8,913 bases of DNA from Thermoprotei archaeon (GCA_011055275.1 DSEZ01000006.1:1-8913), one strand, 5' to 3'; shown: positions 1-6,708, counted from the stretch's first letter. Notes: generated by a model from the sequence alone, not told the origin. A program made the numbers and translations.

Positions 1-2
1 CG

Positions 3-245
3 CTTGAGGATTTGCTTGTTAAATGGCTAAATGAGCTTATATCGCTCTCATCGCTGAAAGGGCTCGTGTTCTCGAAGTTTAGTGTTAAAGTTGATGAGAA
101 GAAGATCAGCCTTAAGGGCAGCGCGTGGGGTCAGAACATAAAAGACGTTCCTCTGCAGGAGGAGGTGAAGGCGGCGACGTACGCAGATATTAAGGTAGAG
201 AGAGACAACGACCAATGGGTTGCTCAGTGCATAGTTGACGTATAG
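3..245 (+). CDS. Archease, C-terminal part (5' end outside the window)
   Basis: Archease is the small activator of the RtcB RNA ligase, which joins tRNA exons after splicing; it speeds ligase guanylylation and turnover. The frame is open from the left edge, so the N-terminus is missing. Some 80 codons remain. Family features visible are a WLNEL helix, a GLVFSKFSV strand, the stretch PLQEEVKAATYADIKVE (family pattern E-hKA-xTY-x2-hxV), and a C-terminus ending in IVDV. The near-terminal Asp of that ending is conserved in archeases and is implicated in metal binding and activity. A TTG at 12 could be read as a start, but the match to archease continues upstream of it, so this is a truncated gene and not a 77-residue protein. 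The gene ends 4 bases from the convergent mtnA stop. Family assignment comes from C-terminal motifs only. Confidence 0.82.
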   Translation, partial: LEDLLVKWLNELISLSSLKGLVFSKFSVKVDEKKISLKGSAWGQNIKDVPLQEEVKAATYADIKVERDNDQWVAQCIVDV

Positions 246-249
246 GATT

Positions 250-1284
250 CTACGCTGCCTTCAGCGATTTCAGGCTATTTTCGTAGGGAGGCCTTGCAAT
301 TCCTTTTTCGGTGATTATCGCCGTTATGTTCTCTGGAGGCGTTACGTCAAAGACGGGATTGTAAACGTTGCTCCCAGCCGTACTGATCGGCACACCCCTG
401 ATCTGGGTTACCTCATCCGGCGATCTCTCCTCCACCTTTATTTCCTTGGCGCCTAGCTGTACGGTTGAGAGAGGAGCTACAACGTAAAAAGGTATGCCGA
501 AGTATTTCGAGACCACTGAGAGAGAGAAAGTACCTATCTTGTTTGCAGTGGAACCATCATCTACTATCCTGTCCGCTCCCACGAAGACAGAGCGAACTCC
601 CTTTCTCTGGATCGTTATGGCACTTGCCCCATCAACAATGAGCGTAAACGGTATTCCCTCCTTTTGAAGCTCGTAGACCGTTAGCCTACTCCCCTGAAGC
701 CACGGCCTAGTCTCAAGGGCTACGACGTGGATCTTCTTGCCTTCCCTCCAAGCCGTCTTTATGACACCAAGGGCAGTCCCAAGGTACCCAACGGCAAGAG
801 CGCCAGTGTTGCATATGGTCATGACGGTGTCTCCGTCGTTTATCAAAGATGCCCCTATCTTTCCCATGCTTATAGCGGCCTGCTTGTTTTCCTCATCTAT
901 GCGCTTTGCCTCAAGCTCCGCGGCGAGCGCAGGATCCCTACCGGCCTCGGCGGCAGCCCTGCTAGCGGATAACACCCTGTTTACGGCGTAAAACAGGTTA
1001 TAAGCCGTGGGCCTAGATGACAATAAGACGTCGATTCCAGCCTTTGCGCCCTCCACTCCTAGTCCGTTGCCCACCGACCTGGATATCTCCATGCAGGTAC
1101 CATAGGCTGCCGTAACACCTATGGCAGGCGCCCCTCTTACTACCATGTCCCTTATGGCCTGTGCTGTTTCCCTTGCGTCATGGCACTTTATCCACGTTTC
1201 TTGGAAAGGAAGGACCCGCTGGTCTAAAAGCGAGAGCTCTCCGCCCTCGTAAACTATCGGAATGACTTCGCTCAACTTCCCCAA
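250..1284 (-). CDS. mtnA: S-methyl-5-thioribose-1-phosphate isomerase (MtnA, eIF2B-alpha-like fold)
   Basis: MtnA converts methylthioribose-1-phosphate to methylthioribulose-1-phosphate in the cytosolic salvage of methylthioadenosine. The protein has 344 residues, the usual length. Visible family signatures are LLDQRVLP near residues 19-26, VVRGAPAIGV at 48-57, the substrate-loop segment ICNTGALAVG with Cys158, ETRPWLQGSRLT at 191-202, and VGADRI at 235-240 with Asp238. Cys158 and Asp238 match the catalytic Cys/Asp pair of the Bacillus enzyme almost exactly in number. The C-terminal half (NKIGTFSLSV, FDVTPP, ITEKGI) is also typical. The start is TTG: a stop lies just two codons upstream in frame, and GGTG sits about 6 bases before it. 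It is the last gene of a likely psmB-translin-mtnA run, 32 bases after the translin gene. Archaeal ribose-1,5-bisphosphate isomerases are related, but the motifs here favour MtnA. Confidence 0.92.
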   Translation of the reverse strand: MGKLSEVIPIVYEGGELSLLDQRVLPFQETWIKCHDARETAQAIRDMVVRGAPAIGVTAAYGTCMEISRSVGNGLGVEGAKAGIDVLLSSRPTAYNLFYAVNRVLSASRAAAEAGRDPALAAELEAKRIDEENKQAAISMGKIGASLINDGDTVMTICNTGALAVGYLGTALGVIKTAWREGKKIHVVALETRPWLQGSRLTVYELQKEGIPFTLIVDGASAITIQRKGVRSVFVGADRIVDDGSTANKIGTFSLSVVSKYFGIPFYVVAPLSTVQLGAKEIKVEERSPDEVTQIRGVPISTAGSNVYNPVFDVTPPENITAIITEKGIARPPYENSLKSLKAA

Positions 1285-1316
1285 AAATCACCGGCAGTTG
1301 ATTAAGTGCTTTTCCC

Positions 1317-1901
1317 TCATTTATAGTACAGCTTGGCATTTGCAAGGACCATCCTAGCGTCTTCCAACAGCGCCCTATCAACGTCAAGTTTTCTCTTCAA
1401 GCCGCGCACAACCGAGCGAGGATACTCAAACCGCAGCAGCGCGTCGAAAAGTTCCTGCATCCATGCGAAGAGCTTAGTGGCCTCGTCGTATCTTCCTTCG
1501 ATCACCTGGTTCACGAGCGATCTCTTGAGCTCTCCTATCAGATCAGCCAGTCCAAGCGCAAACGATTCCTCATCGTAGAACTCTGAGGGGTCTGGAAGCT
1601 GGCCCTGGCGAAGCAGGGCATAAAAACACCTCGCCTCAGCGTACTCAGAAAAAGCCGACTGCTCATCACTGGAATTCAGCTCTGGCCAATCCCTCACTTC
1701 TTGCACTAGCTTTGAGTGAAGGCTCGTTGCCTCACCTAGCAGCTGGTCAACCAGCTCAGAATTTCTATGGAGGTTGGAGACCAGAAGACCGCACCTCTTT
1801 ATGAGCTCGTAAGATAGATCGCTTAGCTCGCGCCTCTTGTTCTCCTTTTTCTCTAGCTCGCGCTCCATGGACGCGAGCCATTCCTCCTTGAGAATACCCA
1901 T
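1317..1901 (-). CDS. Translin/TRAX family RNase (archaeal C3PO-like)
   Basis: This is an all-helical protein of 194 residues of the translin superfamily. Eukaryotic translin and TRAX form C3PO, an RNase acting on small RNAs and on pre-tRNA fragments; an Archaeoglobus homologue has been shown to be a C3PO-like RNase. Visible signatures are SEYAEARCF at 85-93, GLADLIGELKR at 117-127, and RKLDVDRALLEDAR at 170-183. Glu86 and Glu89, spaced by three in EYAEA, align with the catalytic Glu pair of TRAX (EYVEA), so the protein is probably an active nuclease and not only an RNA binder. The start is ATG with AAGGT some 10 bases upstream. It begins 16 bases after the proteasome gene stop and precedes mtnA by 32 bases, so the three are probably cotranscribed. 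Family assignment is good; the RNA substrate is unknown. Confidence 0.85.
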   Translation of the reverse strand: MGILKEEWLASMERELEKKENKRRELSDLSYELIKRCGLLVSNLHRNSELVDQLLGEATSLHSKLVQEVRDWPELNSSDEQSAFSEYAEARCFYALLRQGQLPDPSEFYDEESFALGLADLIGELKRSLVNQVIEGRYDEATKLFAWMQELFDALLRFEYPRSVVRGLKRKLDVDRALLEDARMVLANAKLYYK

Positions 1902-1917
1902 CTCTCTTACCTTGATG

Positions 1918-2559
1918 TCACGAGGGAGCTATCTGCTCTTTAACCGAGAACTGCTTCAGCTCGGTGGCCGCCTCGGTGATGGTGAGCACATCGATTCCGT
2001 CTCCGCTTGTGATATCTCTCGCTATTGCGGCCCTTATGGCCTTAACAGCAAGCGTTTCAGCCTCTTCCTTGCTCATATCCTTCTTGTACTCTTGGTCCAA
2101 CACACCAGTGGAAACCGGTGATCCATTCCCAACTCCAGCGTAATAATCCTCCAAGATGGAGCCAATCGCGTCCATAACGTAAAGGTGAGGGCCCGTCTCG
2201 TCTATCCCAGCTATGAGTATTTCCGTGTAGTACGGAAACATGCGAGCGGCATAAAGTATGTTTGCAAGAAGCTTTGCCGCCCCCTTAACGCTTATGCTTC
2301 TGTTGTTTTGAAGTTCGTAAATTTTTATCTCAGCGGTTATTGATTTGGCCAGCCCTTGCATGTCGCCTACCAGACCAGCGCACGCCATCCCTATCTTCTT
2401 ATTTAACTGGAACACCTTCCTTCCTGACTTACTCAATAAGGTATATCCATATGACACCCTTTTGTCAGCGGCTAGCACTACACCTCCGCTGAAAACTATA
2501 CCAACCGTTGTAGCTCCTATGGGCAGACTCTCTGACATAAAAACATAGCCCGGTGTCAT
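1918..2559 (-). CDS. psmB: 20S proteasome beta subunit, apparently lacking the catalytic Thr1
   Basis: Beta subunit of the archaeal 20S proteasome (Ntn-hydrolase fold), 213 residues. From memory of the Thermoplasma beta subunit, the segment VGIVFSGGVVLAADKR aligns without gaps. Ala16 then falls at position 1, with Asp32 at D17 and Lys48 at K33. Gly15 is the usual Gly before the cleavage site, so the nucleophile Thr1 is replaced by Ala (sequence IGATTVG). GNGSP near 144-148 puts Asn145 at S129. RDITSGDGID at 181-190 keeps D166 and S169. Crenarchaea carry a similar inactive beta subunit next to an active one. The first ATG is chosen because AAGG lies just upstream and a TATA box about 50 bases away gives a short leader. 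An in-frame ATG at residue 8 would shorten the propeptide to eight residues. First gene of the psmB-translin-mtnA run. The fold is certain; inactivity is inferred from alignment. Confidence 0.93.
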   Translation of the reverse strand: MTPGYVFMSESLPIGATTVGIVFSGGVVLAADKRVSYGYTLLSKSGRKVFQLNKKIGMACAGLVGDMQGLAKSITAEIKIYELQNNRSISVKGAAKLLANILYAARMFPYYTEILIAGIDETGPHLYVMDAIGSILEDYYAGVGNGSPVSTGVLDQEYKKDMSKEEAETLAVKAIRAAIARDITSGDGIDVLTITEAATELKQFSVKEQIAPS

Positions 2560-2812
2560 TTAACCTTATTCCCAAACCGTCCATTTCCCGCATGACATCA
2601 TATGGTATAAAGCGCGCGGAGGTCACCGCTTCAAAGTTCGGCCTTTCAAAGGGAAGTAGAGTGCCGAAAACCTTTACACACATAACTACGCACATAACGG
2701 AAGCTATGTGGAAAGCATCCTCTGCGGACCGAGCTCACTGCATTTCGATGTTGAAAGCGCGCTGCAACCACAAAGCGGCCACGTCTAAAAGCCGAACTTC
2801 AAGCCCAGCTAG
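2560..2812 (-). other. Spacer between FAD gene and psmB, with a coding-like frame broken by stops
   Basis: These 253 bases hold no gene that can be called with confidence. Read in the same frame as the FAD oxidoreductase past its TAG, the minus strand gives 25 sense codons, a TGA at 2737-2735, then an open frame that runs to a stop at 2467-2465 inside psmB. The peptide looks protein-like (for example VAALWLQRAFNIEM before the TGA and VKVFGTLLPFERPNFEAV after it), but I recognise no family. The earliest ATG after the TGA is at 2695 and would overlap psmB by 95 bases. It could be a decayed extension or gene remnant, or chance. The psmB TATA box lies within it. I saw no tRNA or clear box C/D RNA. 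Confidence 0.3.
2604..2611 (-). promoter_or_regulatory. TATA box upstream of the proteasome beta gene
   Basis: TTTATACC on the minus strand, in the context GCGCTTTATACCAT. Its centre lies about 49 bases before the first ATG of psmB, so transcription would start roughly 20-24 bases before that codon and leave a short leader containing AAGG. This supports the first ATG over the internal one. It is called from sequence resemblance alone. Confidence 0.45.
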
Positions 2813-3781
2813 CTAACCCTTTCTCAAGAACGCATCCATGGCCTTCGCTGCCCTCAACCCACTTGCAAGCGCGTTCCCTATGAACGAAGGGCCCGTCACG
2901 AGGTCCCCTGCAGCAAAAACGGATCTACGAGTTGTCATCATGTTGTCATCTATCACAGGTCTTCCGTTCTCGATCTTGATACCAAGCTTATCCACGCAGT
3001 CGGGAGGCGTTCTTTCCTCTCCTATGGCCACCAAGAGGAAATCCAGAGGAAAGATCTGGGCGCTACCAGGAACAAATTCAGGAACATTACCCTTCATGTT
3101 CACGTTCCATACTTCAACCGCCTCCACCCTTTTTGTTCCCATAACACGCGTTACGAGCGACCTTTCAAATATCTTTATGCCTTTCTTGCTCACGGATTCC
3201 CATTCGGCATGCGCTTCTGACTCCTTGATCGTTCTCCTGTAGAAAACGTAGATCTGATCTGTCCATTTCATGGCCTCTATGACGGCGTCCACGGCAGTGT
3301 AACCGCCACCCATTATACCCACTCTGCCGTAAAGCCTTCTAACGTTCGTTGAGAAGCCCATCCTATACTTGGCGTTGTCCACAAGCAAGTCAAGCGCCGT
3401 TATGACCCCTTCCAGATTTGCCCCCGGCGCACTAAGGCTTCTCGCCCTCCATGTGCCCGTAGCTAGCAAAGTAGCGTCATGGGTTGCTATAATGTTTTCG
3501 AGCGCACTGGCACCAATCCTCATACCCAAATGGAACCTAACCCCTGCGGCCTTAAGCTCTTCAATACCTTCAATTACTCCCTTCTTGGGTAACCTTTCCT
3601 CCGGAATTCCAAATACGAGAAGGCCTCCCGCTTCTGGTAAGGCGTCGTAAACATCAAGCTGGTAGCCCTTGCAGTAGAGGTAGCCCGCAGCCCCAAGGCC
3701 TGCAACCCCCGCTCCCACTATGGCTACTTTTTTGCTGGTGGTCACAACGGAGCCAGCACGACATCCAAGAATAAATTTCAC
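2813..3781 (-). CDS. FAD/NAD(P)-dependent oxidoreductase, glutamate synthase small-subunit-like
   Basis: A two-dinucleotide-binding-domain flavoprotein of 322 residues. GAGVAG at 23-28 with the following Asp-containing strand binds FAD. EAGGLLVFGIPEERLP at 50-65 is the GltD-type signature. MGGGYTAVDA at 157-166, followed by VFYRRT at 179-184, is the NAD(P) site. AGDLVTGPS at 291-299 closes the FAD site. It lacks the N-terminal 4Fe-4S domain of bacterial GltD (about 470 residues), so it is a short stand-alone version. The electron partner and substrate are unknown; no large glutamate synthase subunit is nearby. The start is GTG, giving MKFILGCRAGSV, an N-terminus I recall from archaeal relatives. 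A TATA box centred about 27 bases upstream would put the mRNA start at the GTG, so it is probably leaderless. Ordinary disulfide reductase is unlikely: no CxxxxC redox motif is seen. Confidence 0.85.
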   Translation of the reverse strand: MKFILGCRAGSVVTTSKKVAIVGAGVAGLGAAGYLYCKGYQLDVYDALPEAGGLLVFGIPEERLPKKGVIEGIEELKAAGVRFHLGMRIGASALENIIATHDATLLATGTWRARSLSAPGANLEGVITALDLLVDNAKYRMGFSTNVRRLYGRVGIMGGGYTAVDAVIEAMKWTDQIYVFYRRTIKESEAHAEWESVSKKGIKIFERSLVTRVMGTKRVEAVEVWNVNMKGNVPEFVPGSAQIFPLDFLLVAIGEERTPPDCVDKLGIKIENGRPVIDDNMMTTRRSVFAAGDLVTGPSFIGNALASGLRAAKAMDAFLRKG

Positions 3782-3802
3782 CTTACGATTAAGCTTGGAG
3801 CC

Positions 3803-3812
3803 TTATTTAAAT
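3803..3812 (-). promoter_or_regulatory. TATA box of the FAD oxidoreductase gene
   Basis: ATTTAAATAA on the minus strand, preceded by an A-rich stretch (GGGAAAAA) that could serve as BRE. Its centre is about 26-27 bases before the GTG start, the usual TATA-to-start distance in archaea, so the mRNA should begin at or next to the start codon (leaderless). No Shine-Dalgarno sequence is needed or obvious. Confidence 0.55.
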
Positions 3813-3875
3813 TTTTTCCCTTAAGTTAAATGCAGATCAGTTCACATTTATGAAACAATTGTGGTAAACCAGACG

Positions 3876-3950
3876 CGGGCCCACAGGGATTTGAACCCTG
3901 GGCCAACGGCTCCGGAGGCCGTTGCTCTATCCATGCTGAGCTATGGGCCC
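3876..3950 (-). tRNA. tRNA-Arg, anticodon CCG
   Basis: The minus strand folds into a complete cloverleaf of 75 bases. Acceptor GGGCCCA pairs with TGGGCCC. D arm is GCTC-(10)-GAGC. Anticodon arm is ACGGC-CTCCGGA-GCCGT. The variable loop has 5 bases. T arm is CAGGG-TTCAAAT-CCCTG. The discriminator is G. The anticodon, at 3915-3913, is CCG, reading the Arg codon CGG. There is no intron and no encoded CCA. Stems are almost all G-C, in keeping with a thermophile. It lies between hisS and the FAD gene on the same strand, with 96 bases upstream and 94 downstream, and probably has its own promoter. Confidence 0.96.
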
Positions 3951-4046
3951 AAGTGATACAGACGCACGTTCAAAAGTCTTCCCATCAAACCAAGATAAGA
4001 CCTGTAAGGCTTCAACCGCTTCAAATCCGAAGATGAAAACCCTGCA

Positions 4047-5309
4047 TCAAGACCGACTAGCTTCGTCAAAACCCAACTGGCTCAAAAGGGAAGCCCCATC
4101 CGCTTCTACCTGCTCGTGCGCTTTTATGTCTCTGATTGCAAAGTGGTCTGGTCCTTCACGCGCGCCAGCAATTACAAGCTTGTGGTAGGAGCCCTTAATA
4201 GCCCTTTCAAGCGCTTCCCTGACTGAGACGACTCCTGGCAACAAATCCACGTGCACCTCTGCATTACTAATGATGCCAAAGGCACGCGCGGCCTTCTCGA
4301 GCGATTGATCGTCGATCGCGGCGATGAGAACTTGTTTGGCCTCGGACACCGGAGCCATAGACAAGGCAACCCTATCAACACCTACTGCAAAGCCCACTGC
4401 AGGCGTTACCGGCCCTCCCAAGTCCGATACTAGGTTATCGTACCTCCCGCCTCCCAGCAAAGACCCCTCTGTTCCAGGGATTATGGCTTCAAATATGAAG
4501 TCAGTGTAATAGGCTATACCGCGGGCAAAGGCGACGTCAATCTTTACATCAAGCTGGGGGTCCATGGCACGCATCATGACTAGCACTTGGCGCAGGCGCC
4601 TTAGACCTTCGTAGGCCGAGGGAAACCGATCCTTGGCCACGGCCTCCCAGCGATCTAAGTCAGATCTGCTGTCAGGTGAATTTATCATATCTTTGAGCAT
4701 CTTCTTTCCGTCTTCGTCCAGAAGCCCCATGACCTCCTCATATCTTCCGTGATCTATCTCCCTAATTGCCTTGTTGAGATCTCTTCCCTTAATTCCGGAC
4801 TCCTCAAGCAGGGAACGCATAAAGGATATATTGCCAACCTTGAGGTAAGCCTTTATGCCAACTGCCTTCAGAAGGCGCAAAGACAAGTAAGCTACCTCTG
4901 CATCAGCCAACGGCGAAGACGACCCATAAACCTCGATACCCAGCTGCGTGAACTGCCTATACCTTCCCCTTTGGGGTTCGTCGTACCTGAAGCATGGCCC
5001 TATATACCAAATCTTTACCGGCTTGGGCAAATCTCTGAACTTCATAACGTAGAGCCTTGCCGCGCTCGCGGTCAGCTCAGGGGTTAGGGCAACCTTCCTT
5101 CCACCTCTGTCCTCGAATTCGTACAAACTGTCTAAAAGTTCTTCTCCGGCCTTGGCGGCCAAGAGGTCATAGTACTCTATGGAAGGAAGCTTAACCTCTT
5201 GGTATCCAAACCTATCTAGTATCAATGACGACGTCTCCTCAAACTTTCTTTGCGACCTAGCTTCAGCCCCAATGACGTCGCGCATGCCACGGACAAGCTC
5301 AAAATTCAT
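4047..5309 (-). CDS. hisS: Histidyl-tRNA synthetase
   Basis: Class II synthetase that charges tRNA-His with histidine in the cytosol; 420 residues, normal for the family. The N-terminal RGMRDV (7-12) is typical. Motif 2 is FRYDEPQRGRYRQF at 107-120, followed by QLGIEVYG. The histidine-specific motif is RGIAYYT at 263-269. Motif 3 is VGFAVGVDR at 305-313, after GGGRYDNL at 286-293. The anticodon-binding domain occupies about 325-412 and is only loosely like bacterial HisRS, which is common in archaea. Retention of the full aminoacylation core argues against a HisZ-type paralogue. The start is ATG with AGGGAT about 6-11 bases before it. The gene lies 56 bases after the UbiA-family gene and 96 bases before the tRNA-Arg. 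Two TATA-like elements sit in the 56-base gap, so hisS may be transcribed separately as well as by readthrough. Confidence 0.95.
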   Translation of the reverse strand: MNFELVRGMRDVIGAEARSQRKFEETSSLILDRFGYQEVKLPSIEYYDLLAAKAGEELLDSLYEFEDRGGRKVALTPELTASAARLYVMKFRDLPKPVKIWYIGPCFRYDEPQRGRYRQFTQLGIEVYGSSSPLADAEVAYLSLRLLKAVGIKAYLKVGNISFMRSLLEESGIKGRDLNKAIREIDHGRYEEVMGLLDEDGKKMLKDMINSPDSRSDLDRWEAVAKDRFPSAYEGLRRLRQVLVMMRAMDPQLDVKIDVAFARGIAYYTDFIFEAIIPGTEGSLLGGGRYDNLVSDLGGPVTPAVGFAVGVDRVALSMAPVSEAKQVLIAAIDDQSLEKAARAFGIISNAEVHVDLLPGVVSVREALERAIKGSYHKLVIAGAREGPDHFAIRDIKAHEQVEADGASLLSQLGFDEASRS

Positions 5310-5327
5310 GCGCTATCCCTATGGGAA

Positions 5328-5358
5328 CTTAAAAGCGTGCGCGCTCGCTCTTTTTATC
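5328..5358 (-). promoter_or_regulatory. Possible hisS promoter with two TATA-like elements
   Basis: On the minus strand GATAAAAAGA (about 5349-5358) and CTTTTAAG (5328-5335) lie upstream of hisS. The farther one would start transcription about 18 bases before the ATG, leaving a leader with AGGGAT. The nearer one would give a nearly leaderless mRNA. Only one is likely to be real, and hisS might also be read through from the upstream gene. Confidence 0.3.
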
Positions 5359-5365
5359 GCGCCAA

Positions 5366-6244
5366 TCACAGGGGAGAGAGGAGAAAGGCCAGGATTATAA
5401 CGCCCATACCCAACAGCATCTCTCCCTTCTCCTTGTCGACTACCCGCGGCTCTGGTCTCTTTGCCATCGCAAACGAGGAATGCAGCAGCAGGAGGTCGCC
5501 AACTGTTAAGGGGATGAGGTAGCCGATTCCGGCCACGCCCATGAAGTAAGGAAGGGGGCTGCACGCGACGTCAAGCGCCATCAGGACGAAGCCCACTAAC
5601 CCGGCGATCTTGGTGCCGTGCACAACGGCAAACGTGCGCACTCCCCGGCTCTTGTCGCCGGTTACATCGGGAATCCCCTTGAAGACCTCTCTGGCCATGT
5701 TAGCGACAAAAGCGTAGGCGAAAAACAAATCGTTCATAAGCGAACCAGGCCTACCAACCATTATAGACCCATAAATGAATGGAAGGGCCACATTAAATGA
5801 CACTATGGCATTACCCAATATTCCCTTTTTCTTCAGTCCCGCGTTGTATACCAACGATACGATTACCGAGAAAAAAGCCAGCGGAAACGCGATCGGCATC
5901 CAAGGACCGATGACGGATGACGCTATCCCAACAGCAAACAACGCAGCGGAGAAAGCTATTGCCTGCTTTCCCGTTACAGCCCCAGATGGAATAGGCCGCT
6001 CAGGCCTGTTTATCCTATCAACCTCCCTATCGAAGTAGTCATTGGTTATCATAACTCCAGCGGTTAGGAAAAACGCCACGAAAAAGCCAGCTATCTCCTC
6101 CACTAAGCTAGCTGGTCCCTTTAGCGCAACCCATTCGCTGGCCACCACGGCAATCCCCATTAGAGCCGAGTTTCTAACCCTCATCATGCCGATGAGTGAG
6201 CTAATCCTACGCTTTCTTGTCAAGCCTTGATAGGGCTGCACCAT
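5366..6244 (-). CDS. UbiA-family prenyltransferase, probable digeranylgeranylglyceryl phosphate synthase
   Basis: An integral membrane protein of the UbiA family. In archaea this branch adds the second geranylgeranyl chain to geranylgeranylglyceryl phosphate, making the diether core of membrane lipids. Both Asp-rich, Mg-diphosphate-binding motifs are present: NDYFDREVDR at 68-77 and DVTGDKSRGVRTF at 193-205, preceded by REVFKGIP. There are about eight or nine hydrophobic segments (e.g. 27-40, 51-67, 97-112, 116-133, 143-162, 172-183, 213-227, 232-257, 275-292). The chosen ATG (292 residues) has a run of G about 9 bases upstream and overlaps the endonuclease gene by 38 bases. An ATG 24 bases earlier would overlap by 62. 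Homologues begin close to the first membrane helix, so the true start could be slightly later. Other UbiA substrates (quinone or haem precursors) cannot be excluded, but the archaeal context favours ether lipids. Confidence 0.85.
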   Translation of the reverse strand: MVQPYQGLTRKRRISSLIGMMRVRNSALMGIAVVASEWVALKGPASLVEEIAGFFVAFFLTAGVMITNDYFDREVDRINRPERPIPSGAVTGKQAIAFSAALFAVGIASSVIGPWMPIAFPLAFFSVIVSLVYNAGLKKKGILGNAIVSFNVALPFIYGSIMVGRPGSLMNDLFFAYAFVANMAREVFKGIPDVTGDKSRGVRTFAVVHGTKIAGLVGFVLMALDVACSPLPYFMGVAGIGYLIPLTVGDLLLLHSSFAMAKRPEPRVVDKEKGEMLLGMGVIILAFLLSPL

Positions 6245-6689
6245 AATAGGATACCCCCCCTGTGGCATCGACTATAGCTAATATGGCATCTTTTTTCGTA
6301 CTTCTGGCGGCCTGCAAAACCGATAAAAGGGAACCGAACGGCTCCTTACTTCCCTCCACCATGACGTAAAGCAGCGTTGGCGATACTTCGTCCTTTTTCC
6401 TCTTGACGTAAAAGCCCAAAGAAAACGGAGACGGACCCACTTCGTAACCCCTCTTTCTCAAGTCCTCATATACGACGTACTTCTGCCAAAACAGCCTATC
6501 GTCGCTGGCGTTTATTATATCTTCGTCCTCAAGCTCCACCTCCCCGCTTTTCACGATCATCAGGCCCCTTCTTTTGAGATAAAGGGCCTCATAAAGGGAA
6601 ATTTCCTCTTTTCCCTCCAACGCCGCGGATGAGCGCTCCACGACGACTTTGCCATCTCTCAAAACTCCCACTGCTACGACCTCTGACAT
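6207..6689 (-). CDS. endA: tRNA-splicing endonuclease subunit, probably the non-catalytic one
   Basis: EndA/Sen-family protein of 160 residues. The N-terminal domain (1-60) carries the usual SLYEALYLKRRG element. The nuclease fold starts at FWQKYVVYEDLRKRGYEV (67-84). Aligned to the family patterns KFGxDFxVY, HSxFLV and AHSVRKRLLLA, the catalytic Tyr is Lys96 (PFSLGFYVK), the catalytic His is around Ser103, and only the Lys is kept (Lys133 in ARSTKKDAILAIVD). Two of three catalytic residues are therefore missing. This is what the structural subunit of the heterotetrameric endonucleases of Crenarchaeota and relatives looks like; an active partner should be encoded elsewhere. The start ATG has no Shine-Dalgarno. 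A TATA box about 25 bases upstream implies a leaderless mRNA. The 3' end overlaps the UbiA-family gene, so the two are cotranscribed. Confidence 0.83.
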   Translation of the reverse strand: MSEVVAVGVLRDGKVVVERSSAALEGKEEISLYEALYLKRRGLMIVKSGEVELEDEDIINASDDRLFWQKYVVYEDLRKRGYEVGPSPFSLGFYVKRKKDEVSPTLLYVMVEGSKEPFGSLLSVLQAARSTKKDAILAIVDATGGVSYYGAALSRLDKKA

Positions 6690-6708
6690 CGCAAAACAAA
6701 GGAATGGG

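Noticed and set aside
12..245. Reading the archease fragment as a complete 77-residue protein from the TTG at 12.
   Set aside because: The frame is open to the window edge and the residues match the C-terminal part of a longer family.
2465..2695. A 76-codon minus-strand frame starting at an ATG in the spacer, considered as a small gene.
   Set aside because: It overlaps psmB by 95 bases in another frame, its second half looks like a shadow, and the psmB TATA box lies in it. Kept only as a finding about the whole frame.
2553..2816. An 87-codon plus-strand open frame across the FAD-psmB spacer.
   Set aside because: Ser/Thr-rich composition like the other antisense shadows, start inside psmB, no ribosome site; better seen as the shadow of the minus-strand frame.
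2838..3242. A 134-codon plus-strand open frame opposite the FAD gene.
   Set aside because: It is antisense to well-supported coding sequence with recognisable FAD and NAD(P) motifs.
3951..4046. The gap between hisS and the tRNA, checked for a box C/D RNA.
   Set aside because: Only imperfect C-like elements (e.g. GTGATAC, TTGATGG) and no properly spaced CTGA box on either strand.
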